Shown in pieces: positions 1 through 25,126 of a stretch of 64,000 bases of DNA. The DNA comes from Berghia stephanieae (Eukaryota > Mollusca > Gastropoda > Nudibranchia > Aeolidiidae), in the NCBI GenBank assembly GCA_034508935.3, contig CM067442.1, positions 88,010,448-88,074,447 on the forward strand, written 5' to 3'. The notes beneath the pieces are model-generated. The model ran no database searches. It was not told the DNA's origin and saw only the letters and a list, made by a program, of their open reading frames with translations. Each line of letters opens with the position of its first letter. The stretch's first letter is position 1. Made by a program: the position numbers and the translations under genes.

Positions 1-130
1 AGTACTCATTTTACTTGAGTATTTTGAGAGAAAAGAGTAAAGAGCTTTTTTTTTTTAATGGACTCAACTTTGTGCCGCTCAGAGCTGGACAAACCAGTTC
101 CAAGGTGTATGTGATACCTCAAGATCATGA
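1..130 (-). mobile_element. tRNA-derived SINE, fragment at window start
   Basis: Matches the internal and tRNA-like part of the 6549-6829 SINE (ACTCATTTTACTTGAGTA, then GGACTCAACTTTGTGCC). It is cut by the window edge and diverged toward the tRNA-like end. Confidence 0.55.
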
Positions 131-1133
131 TATGTATCACTATCACAAAGCCAATATATATATATAAGATTTGCCTCAATAGGCAGTGGATAAGGCAATG
201 AAAAAAGAACAACTAATAATACAAATGCTCATATTCTCTCAGCTATTTAGAAGGATCATCTGCTCCTAATTAGATTTTATTTTTGTGTCATTAATTAAAG
301 AAAGATTAAATTTTATGTGGGATTTTTCTGGGTACAAATGCGTGCATAAGTATCATTTCCAACTTTTCGTATTTTGCCATTGCTTAAACATGCTGTTGAT
401 AGTCTAATTTTGTTTTAATTTTCTTTATTACAAGCATACCTTATATCACCTTTGTCCAAAATAATGTTTTGGATTCTTAACTTCTTATTTAATTTACGGT
501 GGTTTGTGAGATTATGCCAGTTATAAATTAACAAAATACTCGGCTAGTCTATTGAGTCAGGATGTTAATTGACATCTGGGACTGCATGAGGAGTGTCTCT
601 TGGGTTTGTCAGACGGCGGGTGGGAGGTTGAGCAAAATATGTGCTCTTGACTTTTGAAACGAACTAAAGAATGTCTGTTATCTCTTAAATTACATTAAAT
701 GAGAAATTCATTATATTCATCACCTCCCTTCATTTGCCATTATTGTGTGAAATCTTTAGTTTACCAATAGGATTTTTATTTATTGATTCATATTTAACAG
801 CTACTTTTTTTTCATTTTTCTCTCTCTATGTTTATGCGTCTGTGTGTGTAGGCCAATTTTTAGAACGTTTTGGAACAGTGAATTTTGTGTGCCTCCTGAC
901 TACAGGATTAGGCGCAATTAAAATTAACTTCATTACTATTAATGATGATAATATTTGACAATTTTAGGACCTGAGCATAGAGTACTACATTCTTCAAAAA
1001 CTTGCGGCCCTTGCTAGATTGGCTTTTATTAGGTGACTGTCTATAAAACTGCTGTCTCGGTGCCTATTTGTTGTTTATCAGACAAGGATGGTTGGGCACC
1101 TTGGATGGGTCTAGAGTGGTTGCTCTTCTATTT
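131..1133. other. No gene seen
   Basis: AT-rich sequence with no exon-like open frame matching WDR26's missing N-terminus and no clear repeat. Probably upstream sequence or part of a long first intron of WDR26. Confidence 0.5.
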
Positions 1134-1668
1134 CTGGGTGGGGTTCCTGACCTCCCATTGTGGGCAGGAAGGTACTTGCTGTGTCTTCTATCCCCCTGTA
1201 TTTGTTTTCCAATTGCTTTCAGTCTTTGTCTTGGAATAAGATGAGATTACTTGGTCTTGTCCTGGCCGGATACCTTGGCTGAGAGGGAAACAGTCAAATG
1301 TACAGTTAATTTTGGGAGATGATATTTGATTCCTTGTAAATCATCTCTCTGTTATACTGTTATTTTGTTTTATTCTTAACATATGATTTGTAAACATTTG
1401 AGTGTATTCCTCTTAGTGGGGACTTGTGCTGGTGTCTGGGTGAGACTTTTAGGTGATCTCAAACTAAGTACACTGATAGTCTGTTCTTGGAACCTACATC
1501 TGTTCCCTATTTGAACCTCTTCCCCCTGTCTTACTTTTTCCTCAAGTCCCTTTAATTGTACATCTAGACTGTTTTTACTATCCAATTTTCTTCCTTTTTA
1601 CTGGCACTGATGTGACCTAAATGTATTGTAAGTGCTGTAAAACCCTTAAAAACATAAAAACAAACGGT
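1134..1668 (+). mobile_element. R530 retroposon, full length
   Basis: A 535-bp copy starting CTGGGTGGGGTTCCTGACC and ending in CCCTTAAAAACATAAAAACA. It is flanked by a 10-bp duplication TCTTCTATTT (1124-1133 and 1669-1678). The 3' hairpin stem reads GGCACT/AGTGCT, a paired change from the common GGCGCT/AGCGCC. No coding capacity is evident, and I see no clear pol III promoter boxes. Confidence 0.9.
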
Positions 1669-2290
1669 TCTTCTATTTCCATTTTTGGGTTGCACCCTGT
1701 GAAATAATGTAAAAGTAGAAGCCACCAATTATAATGCTATAAAGCCAAGGAAAAAAAGGGATGCTGGCTGAAGATGCATCCAGTTTTTGAATCTATCATT
1801 GTTGACAGTCTTAAATCTTTGGATGGTCATTTTGAACAAATGTCTGACCCCAGATACAACTCTTCTGCCTGAGTAGGTGAGGTTAAGAGTTTGATAAAGA
1901 GAAGCACAACAAAACATGCTCTAACTCTGGATTTGCTTTTTGTGGAAGGTTTCAAGAAGTGATGGAAGAAAACCAGGGTCATCCTTTCAGCTCTTTCATT
2001 GCTTATGGTAAAAAGTTGATATTAAAACTTGCAAAGACGTTAAGAGAATTTTCATACATGGAAAGCGTTAATTTTACTCTGTCCTAGCAGACTCCACTAT
2101 CAAATTGAATAAAATCTTCAACAAAGTATGCAGGCTTGCCTACCATCCAAGGAATTCCTGAAATTTGAAAAAAATAATGGCTGTCCTGGAAAATGCTGAA
2201 GTTTTTACTTTTTGTCTTGGAAATTTAAAAAATAAATTATTTATTACCACCAGGAATTATGCAGTTCATGCAATCATGAACTACTTGTGA

Positions 2291-2636
2291 CATCATCATC
2301 ATCACCATTACTACAACAACCACATCCCCATCATCATCTCTACCACCACCACTACTACAACAAGCACCACATCATCTCTACCACCACTATTACAACAACA
2401 ACCACCACCACATCATTCCTACCACTAATACTATACTATGACAACCACCATCACATCATCATTTCTACCACTACTACTATAAAAACCAAACAACCACCAC
2501 CACATCATCATCTCTACCACCACAAACTACAACCACTACCACCACCACATCATCATCTCTATCACCACTACAACAACAACCACAACCACATCATCACCCA
2601 TACCACCACTACTACAACCACCACCATCACCATGTC
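2291..2636. repeat. G-poor ACC/ATC/ACT minisatellite
   Basis: Low-complexity blend of ACC, ATC, ACT and ACA triplets in loose 35-45 bp units (CACATCATCATCTCTACCAC recurs). Almost no G on the plus strand. The long open frame across it is a by-product of the repeat. Confidence 0.9.
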
Positions 2637-2639
2637 ATC

Positions 2640-4129
2640 AGCATCAACAAACCGTATCATTTGGAAGTTGGTAAGCTATTCTCTATCACTTTGGTTCGAG
2701 AAAAATTTCCTCCTTTTTTTTTTGTGGTCATTCTCTCCAGTGATAGTGTTATCTTGAGGAGTTATCCAAGTGATATTTTATCTTAAGCCATTGAGTGAGT
2801 GAGAATGACCCATTTTTTGCAGGCAGATTAGTCACTACGTATAATTGCCTCTAGCACCATTGTAACCATATTATGCTCTTGATATCAATATAAGATGTTT
2901 GACTGTCCTTTAAGACATTGTGCAGCTTATTGTTCCTCAAGTTTGAGGTTTTATCCGTAAAATGTCAGTGAAATTTGAAATTATGGGTATGTCAAATGGC
3001 TTTGTAACAATCCATATTGTTAAATGTTTACATCCTCTCAAACATGGCTTCGTCAGCTGATTGATCCGAAGCACCATCAATTTTGAGAGTGTAGTCAGAA
3101 ATGACATCACTAATTAGCTGAATTTCCACTTTACTTGAATAGATGAAACTATAAAAAATATCCTTTCTACTGCCTTCCATAAACTGAGCATCAGAGTCAA
3201 AGGACAGCACCCCCTGACTTCAAACCCAAATCAAAGGTACATGGGGATAAAAATGGGCAGCAACTTTACCCCTTGCAAGGACTTTGGTGTTACCAAGGAG
3301 GTAGAAAAATACACTTGTCATTTGAGTCAGGAATGTGGTGTAAGTCTTTTTGTCCAGCAGACTTTCTACCTTTGCCTTGGGGTGTAAGTTGGACGGTGTA
3401 GCTGAAAGAGATTGTGGGAAGTGATATCCAGTTTTTTTATGAAAGCTGTATGGATTCTAGAACAGCAGGAGATGACAATAGATGGTAGCTAGTAAGTCCA
3501 AGGTCTACACAGAAGCCACTTGGCACATAGAGGTTTGCATACCACCTAACCCTTCTGCTTTTTGTGGAATAATTCTGATTTTTACTCTTTGCACCATTCT
3601 GTTGCCTTCTTTAAAATTCCAATTTTCAAAAATAGTGATAATGCTAAGAAAGAGGGAGGGGTGGTAAATAGAAAGTGGTGAGGAAAAAAAATAAACGTTT
3701 AACGATTGCCAAAAGGGAAATAAAGTCAAGAAATCAATTCTGCCACCAAATGCAGTTCACAATCAATTTAATTGTCCAATGCTAAGAGCGCCTGCTATAG
3801 CCACTTTAAGCTAAAGGTTACAATAATCCCCACCATGCAGTTTCCAGAATAAAAATAGGACTGCCATTTTGCTTATGTGTTGTAGGGGCAACTTAACAGC
3901 TTATCCATTGTGGATAGTGGACCCTATTTTTTTGGTCTCAAATCCCTATTTTCCGATGTTCTGATTCCATTTTTTAAATGTGAAGTATTGGTAGGTCTGG
4001 GTTTGATGGGTTAACACGAAAAAGATAGCTAATGTTCAGCATATTGCTTGAAATGGTTTTAGGACAGTTTTGATACTGTACACAAATTGAGAGAGACTTA
4101 AATATTATATTGGATTGTCAGATACAAAT
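2640..4129. other. No gene seen
   Basis: AT-rich sequence between two triplet-repeat tracts. Open frames here are short and lack splice context or recognisable protein similarity. Confidence 0.5.
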
Positions 4130-4346
4130 GTCACTACCAGAGCACTATCATTATCTTTACTACGTTCATCACTAAGTCACTACAATTGCTGGATCTCTGC
4201 CACAACCACCAGTTTAAAATAAACATCAGTACACAAGCATCGATTCTACCAACAATATCACAACATCACTACCACTGCAACCGTATTATCACTACACCAG
4301 CACACCATTACAGTACAACCATTAGTACTTCTGCCATCTCACAACT
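4130..4346. repeat. Decayed ACC/ATC repeat, left part
   Basis: A worn version of the same triplet-rich repeat (CATCACTACCACTGCAACC). It continues at 4716-4870 beyond the inserted LINE fragment. Confidence 0.6.
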
Positions 4347-4707
4347 TACTTACTTACTTAATCCTCTTCGGGCCTTGAGGCACATAGGGCATCCACCAGA
4401 CATCTCCATTTTTTGCGATCAGCTGCTTTTGCGGTGGCTGTATTCCAGGACAAGCCTGCTTCCTTTAATTCTTTCTCCGTGGTCCTTCGCCAGGTTTCTT
4501 TGGGTCTTCCCCGCTTTCTCTTCCCATCTGCTGTCCAGTACAAGGCTGTCTTGGGAAGTGACCCTTTTTCCATTCTGGCCACATGACCCAGCCAACGCCA
4601 TCTTCTTTTTATTTGGCTTTCAATGCTAGTGCAGTCAGCTTTCTTTAATAGATCCACTGTTTTTATTTTTCTAGGCCAAAATAAATTTAAAATTCTTTTT
4701 AAACACT
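4347..4707 (-). mobile_element. 5'-truncated LINE fragment (RTE-like C-terminus)
   Basis: On the minus strand an open frame of about 120 residues ends in RRWRWLGHVARM, KRKRGRPKETWRR and a terminal Trp-rich segment, the same C-terminal domain as the RTE ORF but a different family. The stop is followed at once by a (GTAA)n tail (4347-4363). Flanking TCACAACT at 4339-4346 and 4708-4715 looks like an 8-bp target duplication. It sits inside a degenerate ACC/ATC repeat tract. Confidence 0.75.
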
Positions 4708-4715
4708 TCACAACT

Positions 4716-4870
4716 ACCACTTAATAATTACTATGGGGCCACTGCCACCACAATAACATCTTCGCCTCTTACACGGTTGCATGATCAATACCATGCTCAA
4801 TACCATGCTACCTCCATACACATCATCATCGTCACCACCATAAGCATTAAAGCATTGTGTTTTTACCAAT
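4716..4870. repeat. Decayed ACC/ATC repeat, right part
   Basis: Continuation of the tract split by the 4347-4707 LINE fragment (CCACTGCCACCACAATAAC, CACATCATCATCGTCACC). It ends about 50 bp before the first visible WDR26 exon. Confidence 0.55.
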
Positions 4871-4920
4871 ACTACCACATTTTGCTTTTATTAGGTCCTG
4901 TCTTTTTTTTTCATTTTCAG

Positions 4921-17297
<12,377 letters not shown>

Positions 17298-17720
17298 CAA
17301 TGTGTGTAGATATTTGATTGTGTGATCATTTCATCATCAGTGCAGCAGTGATTAAATATGTAACGTTGAATGAAACTGGAATTTGATGTATATTTTATAT
17401 GATTATGATATTTTTGGTATTGTTTAATTGCTTTAATCTTCATGTAAAAAAAGTATTTATTGTATATCAGGGATATTGATGCTAAAGCAAACCACTGCAC
17501 CTCTAAAAAACGTTCAATTTGTTTGACAGCTTCTGAATACATGAGAGGCTATGGCTCTTAAAATTTTTCAAACTTCTTTAGTAGAATTGATGGTGAAAAT
17601 ATTGCATTTTTACAAGAACCTGTAAGTCACCTTGGACAAACATTGGGTATTGATTTATGCTACTTTCTTTTATGTGCCTCTAATAAAGCTTTGTCTGCAA
17701 AATGAACATGACGCTAGAAC
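17298..17720 (+). terminator. WDR26: WDR26 proximal 3' UTR and polyadenylation signal
   Basis: A canonical AATAAA lies at 17682-17687, 385 nt after the WDR26 stop and followed by T- and GT-containing sequence. It is the nearest good poly(A) signal. A second AATAAA at 24900-24905, followed by an A run, could end a much longer alternative 3' UTR. The sequence alone does not decide between them. Confidence 0.5.
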
Positions 17721-19300
17721 CTTGAACCTTTACATTGTGAAATTCCATTTGTCAGCAGGGCCTACAAACCATCACCCCCTATTGCTTATCTAACCAGGAA
17801 GGACATTTTTATCTAAGATTCTTTTGCTTCTCCTTAGGCAAGTTTATCTGTGGTGGATATCATACGACTTTTAAGTAAACAATTGTAAACAAACCTTTCA
17901 TTGTAGATTTCCTTTTCCAAAACTATTTTCATCCAGTTTTGGTTACAGCTTTTGGGATTTGAAGCTTTGGCATAAAAAAAAAAGTAATATTGATTTAGTT
18001 AGCTGCTTTCATGTGGTAAGTTTCAGCAGTTATACATCTACAAACTATAAAAGGAAAACTGATGAAGAAAATTGAATTTTGTTTGTTTTGATACTAAGTC
18101 AACAAAGCTTCCTCATGGAACTACATAAAAAGTGAGAATGGTTTCTTATTTACAGAGGTATTGTCAAAACTTATTGAACGTCTTGATTAGTGGCTCTTTT
18201 TCTTATATGTAGAACATATTAAAATTATCATTTATTTATGGGAGATAATAAGTAACCAAAAAGAAATTATTTATATCTGGGACAATATGATTGTCCATCT
18301 ATGAACCAATTATAATCTGTTGATGTTCTTTGTTTTTTCTTTTTCTTTTAACCAAGACGAAAGCTGTAACTTACTTTGGAATAATGTCATGATCTTGAGA
18401 TGCATATCTGTTGCCATGGGTAGAGGATATGAATAATATCATTCAACTTACATTTCTATTGATCTCATAATGATAAAGAAGATGGTAGAGCAGAATAAAT
18501 TGTATGTAAGGGTATGTTAATGTGTTTGTTACATATAAATTTGTGAATCTAAGTCAGATTTTCAGCTGAATGTAGGGTGTTTCACGATTGTGGGTAAACA
18601 TTTCCATTTGAAGTATACTTGTTGTTGTATTAAAAGTTAACAACAAATTAGAAAAGATTACAAATTTTGTCAACCATTTGTCTGGTATGATTTTACTTTT
18701 CATCGTTTTAAAATCTGGGGTTTATTTACTATTCATCGCATTAAAATTTAGCAAATGGGATATTTTCATGGATTACTTTTTTGCATGAAAATATTTAAGT
18801 GCATAATTGGACAACTAGCTTTTGCTGACCTCAAAGGGTTTATAGAAATGAATTCATATTTGATTTTGAAAAAGAGGAAAAGTTTATCTGCAATTTGTCT
18901 TACCTACTGTATGCAAAGCTCAAATATTTTTTGTTATCACACTTGGTTTTGGTTTTCACCACATTATAGTAATACACCATGTACAAAAGGCAATGGAATA
19001 TGCATAGACTGTAGAACATCATTAGTAAAGGAAATTGTGTTTACGTATACAAAGGATATTTTGTCTGTGTAGAAGTGGAACCCAGAAAACATCAAATATG
19101 AAATGGGTTTTTAATTTAGTTTTAAATGATTGTCAACTTATCGTAGTGGCAATAAAAGTTTTCTATGCCTCTTTTTTTGTCAGGGGAGGGACGGAAATGA
19201 GATGGGGTTTTTTTTTTCAAATATTGTTTTTTTTTCTGTTTTTTAAAATTCTATTTGTTTATTTATTTTTTTTTTTTTTGAATTAAGTTTTTGAGGGAAT

Positions 19301-19324
19301 GGGGGGGGGGGGGGGGGGGGGGGG
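19301..19324. repeat. G24 homopolymer
   Basis: Twenty-four consecutive G downstream of WDR26; the length should be treated as approximate. Confidence 0.95.
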
Positions 19325-20591
19325 ATTAGATTATGATATTTCATTAACTTTAAGGAAGTCTAATTAAAAGACTTTTTAAATGTCACAGCACATTATTTTT
19401 ACTTTTCCTTATTTTCAGTTGGCTCTGCCCATGATTTGCAAAAATTAAGTCTATGTGACCAAACAGTTTTGAAAGGGTATCTAACCATTTCTTGTGTAAT
19501 GTGTCGTGGGACAAAAAGTTTGGTGTCATTTGTTTTCTTGATGGATTGATTAATCTTTTACACAAAATGATGATAGAAAATCATGGGTTGGAGATCTCAA
19601 TATGTTGGCTTATGGCCACTTTTGTCATGCATTTTTTTTAAGAATGAGAGATGGTAATTTTTCCCTTGTAAATCATTTCTCCATTAGATGTCTTATATTT
19701 ATGAGCTAATCTTTAGTTTACATGTACTAGATATATATTGTTAGTGATAATACAAACGTACCTTCATTTTCGGCAAAGATGCAGGTGAGGGGATGACTTT
19801 TGTCTCAGACTAGGTTCAGAGGTACATTTTTTCCATCGTCTATTCCTGTTTTTGTTTTGTTTTTTCTTTTATCTGAATTTTCTTTTCTGGGTGCTTAAAT
19901 GACTAATTAAAAACAAAACAAGAACAAAGCAGCAGTTTGTCTTTTTCATTAATACTTTCCCATCAAGTTTCAGCACATTAAATCCTGATGACCATCTTGG
20001 ATGGATGTAAATTGGGTCTTGGTTTCAATTTATATTTTTTATGAATCCATTTGCAATAATGCAATTTTGAAAATATATATATTTGAATTGTGTATAAAAT
20101 TTAGGTTTTTCTTTTAAGAGGTTCGTCTTGAGAAATTGTCACCCTTGAAGATATTTTACCAGAAATGTGTACAAAATAGTGTAACTGTGTTTGAGGTTCT
20201 ACGATTACATGTATAGTTGGAAATCTTTTGTGAGAGTGTCAAGGCAACATTGCCATTGTTTGGATTATCATAATAACTCTTCTACCAATCAGCATCTTGC
20301 TAAAAAAAAATATGTGAATCTTATTATGTCCATCACTGACTTTTAAAAAAATATTAATCATCCTTGTAGAAAAGGTAATTATTTTCAAGAAGTATCAACA
20401 GAATGTCTTTTCTTTTCCTTTCCTTTGAAAGCAAGAGAAAATGGAACCAGATTAGTTATTTCAAAATTTTATGAAATCAAAAACTTTTTTAAATAAGAAA
20501 AATACTTCATATCCTAATTATTTCAATTCTTATTTTTCTTTTTTTAAAACTTGGTTCTGAATTGTCCTTAATAATTTGCAAGCATTGGATG

Positions 20592-20650
20592 GAAGATACC
20601 ATTCATTTAACCTAGACGTCGAAAGATACCATTCATTTAACCTAGACGTC
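20592..20650. repeat. Perfect 29/30-bp tandem duplication
   Basis: AGATACCATTCATTTAACC..ACGTC occurs twice in a row with no difference apart from one extra A at the junction. A recent slip event. Confidence 0.95.
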
Positions 20651-22022
20651 TCTTTCAAATCATACATCACTTCATTAATTATTGTAAATACTCATTAGTT
20701 ATAATTAGAAATATTTTTTAATAAAGACAACTAATCCTTCATGTCGTTGATCAGATTTTGTGAAAGGTTGGAGTATAAATGGAATTATTTCAGTTTCCTA
20801 TTTCTTGGTTCTTCCTTGTGTAAATAATGTCACTAGAATCACAATATTTTTTACCATCATTGATAAAATCAATATGTATGCATAACGGGACTATTCAAAT
20901 TAAAGATCTGAACCAATAATTGAATTTTGTAGTTCATGTTTGAAAATCTATACTTTTAATATTGATGAGATAGTGCTCTCCAGAAATGTGGTGTTGGAGA
21001 TGAATGACTGCTTCGTGTCAAATTCGTTTTTGGGGTTTTTAAATATTTTGTTTGTTTTTTAAAGTTATTTTTCTTTTCTGAATTTTAGTGGGGAGTCAAA
21101 ACTGATAACAGAAAATAATTAATTGCTAGGTTGTATTAATAAGCACTAACCACAAAGTTGTGCTGAGTTTTGAATTAAAACCTTTTTATTGGTAATGGGA
21201 TAGACCATCGCTGCTTCTCATATTGTCATGAAAAATATTAAAACAATAATAACAGGAATAGTACTAACATCAGCAGCCTCGGCAAAGCAATGCGAGGATG
21301 AAAGTAAATAAATGAATAAATAATAATGATAGTAACAATAATGATTGATGATGATTATTAAAAATAATGTTGATGATGATAATAATAATGGATAATAATT
21401 ATGATAATAATACTAATAAAGATAATGATGATATTAATAATAGTGGTATTTTTTCTTTGTTTAAAACTCTTTGATGAACCAGCTGTACATCTTTTTGGGT
21501 CAGGGTGTCGGAGTTGCCTTAAAAGAATAATGAAAAGGGCAGAGCATTTTACAGAACTTATTATTTTTATAGTGAAGAATGAATGTTGAATAAGAAAAGG
21601 TCCTCCAATATGCCTTGGTAAAGTAAATGGTTTGCTCTGTGCCATTATTGTCATTTTATTTGTCATCAAGTGTGTAATTGTATCTGATAATCAGGATATT
21701 TTATGTCATGGGAAATATTTGGATAGTGATTGGATTAACTGAGCGTTCTTTTAAAAAGATTATTTATGAATGAATGATTGGTCGTCTTCTCAGGGATTTA
21801 AAATGCAATTAAGCATGTGTTTCATTATGATAATTACGGATGAAGTTTGAATGTCTTGTTTGTTTTTGGTTTTAAAAAAATATTAATGTCTTTTTTTCCC
21901 TTTAAGTTAAAAGTAAAATCTACTCCTCTCATCTGTTATCCTGTTATATGAAACCTTCTGTCCTTGTCCCAGAGTGATGTGACTTGATTTTGCTCAGACC
22001 CTTGCAGGAGACCTTTCTCTGA

Positions 22023-22558
22023 CTGGGTGGGGTTCCTGACCTCCCATAGTGGGCAGGGGGGTACATACTGTGTCTTCTATCCCCGTATATCTGTTTTCCA
22101 ACATGTCTTCTGTCTTTGTCTTGGAATGAGATTACTTGGTTTTGTCCTGGCCCTGGCCGGAGTCTTGGCTGGGAGGGAAACAGTCAGATGCATAGTTATT
22201 GTTTTGGAAGATGATATTTTTTTTCCTTGTAAATCATCTCTCTGTTATGTATTATTATATTTGTTATTTTAAATGTATAATGTTAGCATTTGGGTGTGTT
22301 CCTCTTTGTTGGATTTTGTGCTTGTGTCTGGATGAGACTTATAGGTGATCTCAAACTAAATACATTGGTGGTATGCTCTTGGAATCTACATCTGATCCCT
22401 ATTTGTTCCCAGTTCCCCTTTGTCTTACTTTCTCTTGGCTGCTTTAATTGTAATTCTAGAACTTTTTACTATTCCATTTTCTTCCTTTTTACTGGCGCTG
22501 ATATAACCTAAATGTGTTGCAAGCACCGTAAAAACCTTAAAAACAAAAACAAAAACAA
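22023..22558 (+). mobile_element. R530 retroposon, full length
   Basis: 536 bp from CTGGGTGGGGTTCC to the AAAACAAAAACAAA tail, flanked by a perfect 12-bp duplication ACCTTTCTCTGA (22011-22022 and 22559-22570). It landed next to an older R530 remnant (about 21955-22010, with CTTGTCCCAGAGTGATG). Confidence 0.92.
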
Positions 22559-22570
22559 ACCTTTCTCTGA

Positions 22571-25076
22571 GGGAAATAGATGGATGCAAGTATCCCCCTC
22601 CCCCCTGTAAATCTTCTCTCTAAGTGACTGTAAGATCGGGAATGATCAGATTTTTCGTTAAGTTAAGGATCCCATATCATTGACTGTTGTCTGTGCAAGA
22701 TTTTGAATCACCTTAGACTGTACACAGGTGTAAATAACTGCTGGGATTTGTGATTTGTGATCATATTTGAGATTGTTCCTAGTTGTCTTCTTAGGTCTGA
22801 ATATTGCAAGCTATGAAATCTAAATCTATCTAAATTTCTTTTTATTTTGTACCTTCTTTCTTTTCTCAGGCGCTGAAAAGAATAAAACATACCATAAGCG
22901 CCAATAATTTTCTAAAATAATAACTAACTCAATCAAAGAATTTTTTGAGCTTTTCTAAACAATAGTAATCTTTGTTTGTGTGCCTTAGAGGGTTATAGTA
23001 TGTTATGATTTAACACACACGATGACTTCCACTTTTGTTATTAGTCCAGTATCACGATACCAAAAGACTAACAGTAACTTCTTTGTTGACATAAATGATT
23101 TGGATAATTGGAAAATCCTATAGTCATATACATATTTATTCTATCTAGTCTAATTTTACTGACACTGACGCTCTTGGTTGTCTGGTTTGTTGGTTTTTTT
23201 TTACTTCAAAAAAGATTATTGGTTTTTTCCTTTTTCAAGAGGTGCAAGCAAATAGAAACTGTTGCTTAGATAAAAATTCAATCATAGTCATTACATTTAG
23301 TCCAAATATGCCAAATTCACTGGTTGAGTGGGAAATATTTTAATAGTATGCATTTTTTATCATGTGGCGAACCTGTAAATGCAAGCATTAGTCTGTTATT
23401 ATGTTTTATTTCAGTTTAAGGTGAGACATGAACAAAGAACACTTTTTGAAATTTGTGGAATGTGGAATGTCTGCTAGAAAAAAAGAAAAACCATTAAACA
23501 ATGGATTTGGAAATGTTGCCAATAAAGAGAGCTTCTTTACTCTTGTTTTGCCTCACATTTAGTCAAGTTTCAAACAGGTGAAAGTCATCAATGGGCCCCT
23601 TTATTTTATGCATCCTACATCGCATCTACCCAGACATATGCGTCAAGAGAGAGTGTGGTATTGAATATTCACATTATGTTATTTGATTAGACTTCACATC
23701 AAACACAATTGGTCTGGTCAGACTTTTTTTTTTTTGGTATATTCCCTTGTTAAACAGCACTACACTCTGGAGTCTTTCTGGATGCAAATATTAACTCTAT
23801 GAAAATTTATTGTCAAAGTGTATGAGAATAGTCTGTCTGTAAGTGATTCTTGAAAAGGAAATTTTCTTCTATCATATGTTTTTTTGTTTTGTTAAAAGTT
23901 CCAGTGATTTTTTTCATCCCCACCCCCCCCCCCCCAAAAAAAAAAAAAAAGAAAAACAAAACTGTCTATTCGTTTTTTTAATATTTATTTTTGATTTGTC
24001 TTGCTGAAACAGAAAATGATCGTTATCTACATCATAGTTAAAACATAGAATTTGTTTTAAATTCTCTTACTAAAGTAATTTCGTAATGAACAACATCTAA
24101 AGTAACATTTCAGGAGATGTGACCAATTCCAAATGTAGACTGAATTGAGTTTCTATCAAGGTAATAATCCGAGTCCATTTGATTTACAGATATTTGAAAA
24201 TTCGGTGGAGTATTAATTATAAAATAGTTCTATTCTCATACAATATGGCGTGCAGTACATTTAACAACCCAATGCAATTTGAATACATTTCAAATGTTAA
24301 CATTCCTTACCAGTTAAAGGGCAGCAACTCGGCAAGACAGTGTCATGAAATAAATCCTTTGTGAATAATATCAAATAATTTTATTAAAAGTGCAACGGGA
24401 AGTCTTTGAAGTGACGGAAGTGAATAAATCTGAATTCTCAATCTTTTTTATTTCTTTCTTTGCAAAGTATTTTGAGTATATATATATTATGTATAAGTGG
24501 GTTTGCTTTGATATTGTTATTGTAAGACATGAAAAAATGGAGTCGTTGTTTGTGACAATCTTAAAGAAAACGGTTTGTTGACCAAGGTATATTAATCAAC
24601 AATTTATTTTTTTTTAAATGATTTTAATGTTTTTTAAAAGTATCATTTTCATTTTTTGTTTTTTTACTCCGATTGATTTTTTTGTTTCTGGGTGTTGGTT
24701 TTTTGTTGTTATCATTGTTAGGGTGGATGAAAGACTTCATTTTTATATATGTATCGTATCTTTAGTTCTTTTTCTGTGTGCATAAGAGATGTCTAATATT
24801 GTATTCCTTCCATACATTTTTATCTTTTGTATTATCTCATGCATGTGTGTGATGCAACTAAAACGTTTTGATGCCTTCATGTAAAGATGATTCCCATTCA
24901 ATAAACTAGTGACGATTTAAAAAAAAAATGATGGAGTTCTGATTTTATTTTCCTTATATTATTGGGGGGAAAGTGATGTTAGATTTTTAAAGGTGCTTTT
25001 TAAATACACTGTATTTGCTTAAGATAAACCCTCAGGGATCAGAAACAAAGTTAATTTTATCCAAGGCCAACAACCA
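22571..25076. other. T-rich repeat-poor region, possible distal 3' UTR
   Basis: No exon or transposon recognised. A canonical AATAAA at 24900-24905, followed 10 nt later by an A10 run, could be a distal poly(A) site. Confidence 0.4.
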
Positions 25077-25126
25077 ATCATTGGTGGGACCTTTAACCTC
25101 CCTTGTGGGCAAGGGAAGCCATTTTT

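Larger units (their letters stand above)
17721..21954. other. T-rich repeat-poor region downstream of WDR26
   Basis: Over 4 kb without a recognisable exon or transposon, with many T runs on the plus strand. It may be distal 3' UTR of WDR26 or plain intergenic DNA. A short AAT/GAT-rich patch lies at 21240-21440. Confidence 0.5.

Noticed and set aside
2287-2757. 156-codon His/Tyr/Thr-rich open frame
   Set aside because: It is a by-product of the ACC/ATC triplet repeat: low complexity, open in several frames, with no gene signals.
1-4920. WDR26 5' exon with the start of the LisH domain
   Set aside because: I looked for a segment like DVIRLIGQHL followed by a donor in the right phase and did not find one. 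It is probably upstream of the window.
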